Source: Ailurus styani (Eukaryota > Chordata > Mammalia > Carnivora > Ailuridae). From it: a DNA stretch of 64,000 bases. The number at the start of each line of letters is the position of its first letter. The first letter of the stretch is position 1. The stretch covers positions 186,248-250,247 of the forward strand of contig LNAC01001227.1 in NCBI GenBank assembly GCA_002007465.1. The letters are read 5' to 3'. Of this stretch, positions 58,438-64,000 are shown in pieces. The notes under the pieces are model-generated. The model searched no databases. It worked only from the letters and a program-made list of their open reading frames with translations, and was not told the DNA's origin. Position numbers and translations under genes: made by a program.

Positions 58438-61400
58438 ATGAATTCATCCCAATCATCTACATCACAAGGCACAGGTAAAATTTGCAACTCTCCCTTTCTC
58501 TCATAGATCTTTCTTTTGGGAAGAGGTGATAAATATTTTGAGGGAAGGGACAATAGAAAAGTCTCCACTTGAGCAAAAGAAGGGAGACTGAGACAGAACG
58601 CAAGAGAGGAAGCTGAGGCAGTGGTTAGGGACCGTATGTTGTACTGAGGATCGCTGGGCTGGATTCCAGGGAGAGCTGAATCAGACCACTCTGCCCGCCC
58701 TTTCCCCATGTTGTGTTGGGCAAGTCACCTCACTTCTCTGGAACCCACTTTCCCTCTCTGAAAAATGTGTATCTGGAAGGAGGGGGAGAGGAGCTACTAG
58801 AGGATGGCCCACGTTTTATCTGATTTGATTTACAGAGGGCTTGGGAAATAAGATACCAAAAAAAGAAAATCAGGCAAGAGACAAGAAAAACAGAGAGGGT
58901 AAGAGGGAGAAAGGGAAAGACAAAAATAGGAAAAGAAAGGGGGAAAACCTGGGAAACTTAGGAAGGAAAAATTGCCCATCTCAGGTCACGAATCTTAAGA
59001 TTAGCAATGGCTTATTCTAGTGGTTCCAAAAGATGGTTTCCAGACCAATAGCTTCAGCAGCTTCTGGGAACTTGCTGGTTCAGTATCAGATCTAATGAAT
59101 CATTAACTCTAGAGGTGAAGCACCTTCATCTATGTTTCAACACACCGTCCAAATGATTCTGATGCATGCTGAAGCTTGAAACCTACTCTATATAGTACAG
59201 TGCAAGTAAAAAGAAATAAATGGCTGGATAAGAATCATTTTTGTAACTTGCTAGGGGAAGATTGACCATGTTTGCATATTTCTTTCTACAGAGAAAAGAT
59301 GCTTGTCTTCCCAAGTGCTCTTATGGACTGTTGCCGGGGTCTCCATGCTACTGCTCAGTGCCTGTTTTATCACCAGATGTGTTGGTGAGTTCAAAAGGTC
59401 AAGTTTAATCTCCCTGGTGAATATTAGAGGTAAAATCTTTCTTGTTGCCTGTGGGTTCTCTTCCCCCTCAAAGGGTATTTCTGTTCCACTTTCTTCCCTA
59501 TTTATCTCCAGGTTATTGTTCAACTAGAACCCAACTAGCACAGAACAGTTACCAAATTTCAGCGACCTCTGACACATTTTTCATGATAGACATTTTTCAT
59601 CTCCTCGATGGCCTTGAGTCCTTCCCTTTGTACTCCTATCATTAGGGTAAACTTTTCTATGGGGTCCTAGCCAGAGGCATGACAAAATCACTTTTGGAAG
59701 AAGAGTAGGGAGGGTTGGCATAAGAGAGAGTGAAAATGCATGTTTTCTCTGGGCCTTTGGACCTGAAATAAAGTGCTTTCATCTTCATAAATCAGGAAAA
59801 CCATGAAATGTGAATTCCCTCTTCTTTCTTTGTGTAAGTAAATCTCAATGCCTCTCTGTGTAGGACAAATGGGGGAAAAAAAAAGAAAAGAAAAATAACC
59901 CATGATGATTATTCATACTTTTGTTATAAATACAAAAATTAATTTTTTTTCAAGAGTAATGAACATTAACTCTGCCCCTTTCCTTACAGTGACATATCGT
60001 GTCTTTCAACTCTGTGATGAGAATAAGTTCCAGCTACATGAGGCATTCATGGACTTCTCCTGCTCCAGTGATGGATTGGGTATAATAGTCCTCAAATTCG
60101 AACATCAACATTTATGTATCAACACTTTTTTTTAAAGATGTGATTCATTTATTTCAGAGAGAGATAGCGCAAGCATGAATGTCAGGGAGGGGCAGAAGGA
60201 GAAGCAGACTCATCACTGAGAAGAGAGGCTGATGTTGGGGCTCAGTCTGGGGACCCTGGGATCATGACCTGAGCCAAAGGCAGACACTTAACCAGCTGAG
60301 CCACCCAGGGGCCCCTGTTTTTGGGGGGATTTTTTTGTTTGTTTGTTTTTTGGCTTCTGGATTGATTTGGGGACAAGTAAAATAGTTGGATGATGTTCTG
60401 TTTTTCAAAAATAGGATGTAAAATCTTGTCTGTACTATACGGGAATGCAGAGGTATTGGTAAGAAGACAGTACTAGAACTTTGGAAATGCAATTAGCATT
60501 GGGACAGAAGATCTTGGGGACATTATAGAAAACTTTTAGAATAAATTTGAGGTATGTCTCAATAGAAAATCTAGAAGTGGAAGGTATTATCTCCAGGAAT
60601 GCATTTTCTTTTCCTCACTTGCTTCCAAATGAGGTGAAGGAGAAAAAAATATAGAGAGATTAGAGAATTTGGAAATATCTCAGAAATATACTCCCTACGC
60701 TTATATATACGGTCTTGTTCCAAATCTTAACAAAATGCTACATGAAGCTCCTCTGGGCTGAGACACTCATGGAAAATTCTCTCTTCCTAGGTTCAGTCAA
60801 GAATTGCTGTCCATCAGACTGGATACATTTTCAATCTAGCTGCTACTTCTTTTCTACTAACACCATGTCCTGGGCATCAAGTTTAAAAAACTGCTCTGAC
60901 ATGGGAGCTCATCTGGTTGTTATCAACACACGGGAGGAGCAGGTAGTTGAAGTGCAGCCTCCTCCGGTGTCCATGTGACCTTCTTCTCAGGATCTATCCC
61001 TTTCTCCATTAGTTTGTACAGTGTTTGGGCCACAGTTACTATTTGTTAAATGAATGTATTGAAATGCATGCCATTCCCACTATTTCTGTAAGTCAGTACC
61101 GACTCTATTTTCATCATGAGAAGAGCCTAAAAAGAAGGGATTTCCATGATCCATTTCTTTATTAGGAAGACGGGGGGTGGGGAAGGGCTGGGAGTTCATT
61201 TAAAATAACTGTTACATTGATGAGCATATCATACGATTATGTCAGATGTGTCAAAGGTATGGCCACTATCCTTAAGCTGTGAGAATAATGTTTTGTGCTG
61301 GATATATACAGTAGATTTTGCTACAAACAACAGTAGATAAACTTGGAATGAGGTATTGAAAACTTCTTCTCTGTTAAAGATTTGATTCTATGATATGTAT

Positions 61401-63261
61401 ATTTTTACCACAATAAAAAGAATCAGGAGATAATCCTCCATGATCTTACAATTTCAGAGTCACTTATCATCTTTAGTCTCTGTCCTGCTTTATTTCTCTT
61501 ATTAACAATTACCTTCAACATTTGTTCAAAATTGAAATAATTGATCTATTTCTTGTGTGTGTTGCTTCCCTAGGAATTCCTTTTCTTTGCGAAACCTAAA
61601 AGGAGAGAGTTCTATATTGGACTGACAGACCAGGTGAATGAGGGTCAGTGGCAATGGGTAGATGGAACACCTTTCTCAGAATCTCTCAGGTAATTTCCTT
61701 CTTACAGTAGAATTTTAACACTGTCTCAAATCCCAAAGTTAGACCATGGCTGCAGGGAGTTCTCAGAACCTCCTCCTGTTCCACAAGATATCTTTGGGTC
61801 AACCCTTGGTGATATGATTTGCAAGAAGATAGACAAAAGAAGCATGAGGATCTAGTGCTCCCACTTCCTGAGACTATCTGAATAAAGGGGAAATAACAGA
61901 TGAAAAGAAGGAAAGGGTTAGAATTAAAGACTAATTCATTGGAAATGCAGCAGAGACAGAGTGAAATTCAGAGTCTTATGCCTCCAACTAGTGAATGAGA
62001 CAAAAATAATGATTTGAGAAAGCAGATTTATGGAAAGCATGGAATCCCCTTGTTAATGTCCCTTTTCTCCTTAATAATGACCTTACATCATTATAGCACA
62101 GCACTTTGGAGTTTTCAAAGTTTTTATCTCATTCATTATTTCATTTTACCTAAATTACACCTTTCTGAGATTCATTGATATCATTCATCTTCACTTAGCA
62201 TTTGAGGAAACTAAAGGTCAGGAAGGTTAAAGTCAGTTCTAAGAGTACAGCCCAGATGAACCGAGACTTGAGAAAGTTGCTTCACTACAGCACAATAACA
62301 CCACTGAAGTATGTACCTGAGTGAACACAAACTCAGTGTGGAATAAAGGGAACCAAAGGTAAGATGAGATATGAGTGTGAAGGAAACAAATCCATGAGAA
62401 TATCAGTGCTTTGAAGGAAACAAACCCACCAGAATATCAATAGCCACTCATTATGGGTCGACAACCATGAGGGAGCATGACAGAATAGAAAGTCAGGAAT
62501 ATCCAGTTCAGCTTCACTCCTCATATATTCTATGACTTAGACAAATGGTTTAGCTTTCCTGGGATTCCTTTTTCTTATCAATAAAATGAAGATTAGAGGG
62601 GTGCCTGGGTGGCTCAGTTGGTTAAGCATCTGCCTTCAGCTCGGGTCGTGATCCCAGTCCGGAGGGTGAGTCTGCTTCTCCCTCTCCCTCTGCCTCTGCC
62701 CCTGCTTGTGTACTTGCTCTATCTCTGTCAAATAAATAAAACCTTTTTTTTTAAAGATTTTATTTATTTATTTGACACAGAGAGAGAGAGATTACAAGTA
62801 GGCAGAGAGGCAGGCAGAGAGACAGGGAAAGGAGGAAGCAGGCTCCCTGCTGAGCAGAGAGCCCGATGCAGGCCTCGATCCCAGGACGCTGAGATCATGA
62901 CCTGAGCCAAAAGCAGAGGCTTTAACCCACTGAGCCACCCAGGCGCCCATAAAACCTTTTTATAAAAATTAAAAAATAAAATAGAGATTACCATACCTAA
63001 CAACACTGTTGTGAAGTCATACAACACAAATGTCATTTGCCTAGCATAGTAGGTCACTTGGCTTCTTGTAGCTGGGATTTTAAATCTCCTGCATTATTAT
63101 TCTCTTTCAGCTTCTGGGATGTCGGGGAGCCCAATAATATAGTGACAGTGGAGGACTGTGCCACCATCCGAGACTCTCCAAACCCCAGGAAAAATTGGAA
63201 TGATGTGCCCTGCTTCTTCAGTATTTTCCGGATTTGTGAAATGCCAGAAATAAATGTCTGA
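58438..63261 (+). CDS. CLEC4E: C-type lectin domain family 4 member E (Mincle), six coding exons
   Basis: Type II membrane C-type lectin of macrophages, dendritic cells and neutrophils; it signals through FcR-gamma/Syk/CARD9 after binding trehalose dimycolate, other microbial glycolipids or SAP130. Coding exons: 58438-58474, 59292-59384, 59990-60079, 60791-60942, 61574-61689, 63111-63261, all with GT/AG borders and compatible phases, giving 212 residues. Seen in the translation: short cytoplasmic N-terminus (starts MNSSQSS), membrane segment about 21-44 containing Arg41, the residue type used to pair with FcR-gamma; neck 45-78; CTLD 80-207 with disulphide cysteines 80/91, 108/205 and 179/197; the EPN calcium/sugar motif at 169-171 and WND at 192-194. 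Exon 1 was found by its MNSS start, matching the family and too short for an ORF scan. Human Mincle is 219 residues; this one stops about 7 residues earlier, after PEINV. Identity is by recognition of the human protein, very sure. Confidence 0.96.
60126..60315 (-). mobile_element. Carnivore tRNA-SINE, antisense, in CLEC4E intron 3
   Basis: TTTTTTTTTAAAGATGTGATTC tail complement, CCACCCAGGGGCCCC head complement. Confidence 0.92.
62060..62270 (+). repeat. MIR-like remnant in CLEC4E intron 5
   Basis: GCACTTTGGAGTTTTCAAAG, GCATTTGAGGAAACTAAAGGTC. Confidence 0.65.
62597..62985 (+). mobile_element. Carnivore tRNA-SINE in CLEC4E intron 5, interrupted by a second SINE
   Basis: GGGGTGCCTGGGTGGCTCAG head, internal deletion near 62658, tail split at 62750 by an antisense SINE. 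The flanks 62463-62596 and 62990-63060 look like one MIR. Confidence 0.92.
62751..62948 (-). mobile_element. Antisense carnivore tRNA-SINE nested in the tail of another
   Basis: ATAAAACCTTTT duplication at both ends; it forms an inverted pair with the host SINE. Confidence 0.94.
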
Positions 63262-63417
63262 AGTAACAGAAAAATTCTCTAAGAGTGGAAAGCACAACTT
63301 AAATGCATAAATATGGACACACAAGAGCATGAACATAGGTCCAACCTGAGAGAAGTGTGTGCCGCACTTAATGAGGAGTCCACAGGGACTTCGGGAGGAC
63401 CTTCTGCTTTTGCTACC

Positions 63418-63423
63418 AATAAA
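63418..63423 (+). terminator. CLEC4E: Polyadenylation signal AATAAA of CLEC4E
   Basis: Canonical AATAAA 157 bases after the CLEC4E stop codon, followed about 25 bases on by GT-rich sequence (TTGTGATACTGATTGGTGTG), the expected layout of a mammalian 3' end. It implies a short 3' UTR. Confidence 0.7.
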
Positions 63424-64000
63424 AATAAGTCGTTTTGAATGTTAGAATTTGTGATACTGATTGGTGTGCATGTTTTTCCATATTGGTCTCAGGACTTCTT
63501 GAAACTTACCAAGCAATTCTCGAACAAATGCCAGGAAAAGAAAAATATGCTCCTTTGGGCACATTTGCTTCATTTGTGAATACTGGTGTGAAAATAGAGG
63601 AACATAGAGCAAGTACAGTACAGCAAGAGGACAATTTTCAAAGTGACTTTGAACGATCCCCTGAATTTAGGCTCTGGTCAATTCTTCTTTCTGGGTCCTG
63701 AAAAGTCTGCCTTGTCTTCTTGATTGCATACCATTTTTACCCCTGCCCGAGCAGGTATCTTCACTATGTATTCCTGCAATGAGTAAGAAACTCCCTCAAG
63801 TAATGAAGCTTATTCCTGCTTCAAAGACATGTGGACTTCCGAGGTAAAGGCCTTGACTGTGCCTCACTAGTAAAAGGCCATGCTAATCCTCAGCTCCAAA
63901 CAGACTATGATTCAGTCCGTTCATCCCAAGAACTCCCTTTTCTCTTTATTCTCTTCCACTGAATAACTGAATCTCACCTGAGTCTGTGGCTCTTGCTCAG
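63424..64000. other. Downstream flank of CLEC4E
   Basis: An 88-codon open frame at 63435-63701 has no family features and starts in the predicted 3' processing region. No repeats or further gene seen. Confidence 0.4.

Noticed and set aside
58320..58709. 129-codon minus-strand ORF opposite CLEC4E exon 1
   Set aside because: The CT repeat opposite the GA run keeps the frame open as a Leu/Ser run; no family features.
60715..60978. 87-codon ORF apparently starting a gene
   Set aside because: Only CLEC4E exon 4 (60791-60942) with intron sequence on both sides.

Overview
The window is mammalian nuclear DNA from a caniform carnivore, most likely a mustelid or close relative. The main evidence is about 36 copies of the carnivore tRNA-derived SINE (head GGGGCGCCTGGGTGGCTC, A/B-box-like core, CT-rich stretch, AAATAAATAAATAAAATCTTT tail), many with the 'AGTGGGTTAAAGCC' and 'CTGCCTACTTGTGATCTC' diagnostic stretches, together with carnivore-type L1 elements. 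No bacterial, plasmid or CRISPR features are present. The assignment to mustelids is inference from SINE subtype only.

Layout. 1-8.9 kb: repeat-rich intergenic DNA (L2, SINEs, L1 fragments, simple repeats). 9.0-9.9 kb: a broken processed copy of SEC22A. 11.6-16.7 kb: old L1 debris. 17.1-17.9 kb: a young processed copy of TEN1 (CST complex subunit) with an unbroken 122-codon ORF, poly(A) tail and 15-bp target-site duplication. 18.95-19.9 kb: an intact 239-codon, single-coding-exon, divergent connexin-like gene with a good splice acceptor just 5' of the ATG; I cannot match it to any named mammalian connexin and consider it the most interesting item. 20-50 kb: gene desert of L1, L2, MIR and SINEs, including a CpG-rich solo LTR (25481-25847). 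50.2-57.2 kb: one nearly full-length but inactivated sense L1. 58.4-63.3 kb: the complete six-exon CLEC4E (Mincle) gene on the + strand.

Context. CLEC4E encodes the FcR-gamma-coupled C-type lectin of myeloid cells that recognises mycobacterial trehalose glycolipids and SAP130. In human it lies between AICDA and CLEC4D at 12p13.31; by that synteny the left edge should face AICDA and the right edge CLEC4D, so the connexin-like gene would sit in the AICDA-CLEC4E interval (inference, neither neighbour is in the window). There is no operon-like functional linkage between the connexin-like gene, the TEN1 retrocopy and CLEC4E; the proximity of the first two (about 1 kb) is a result of retroposition.
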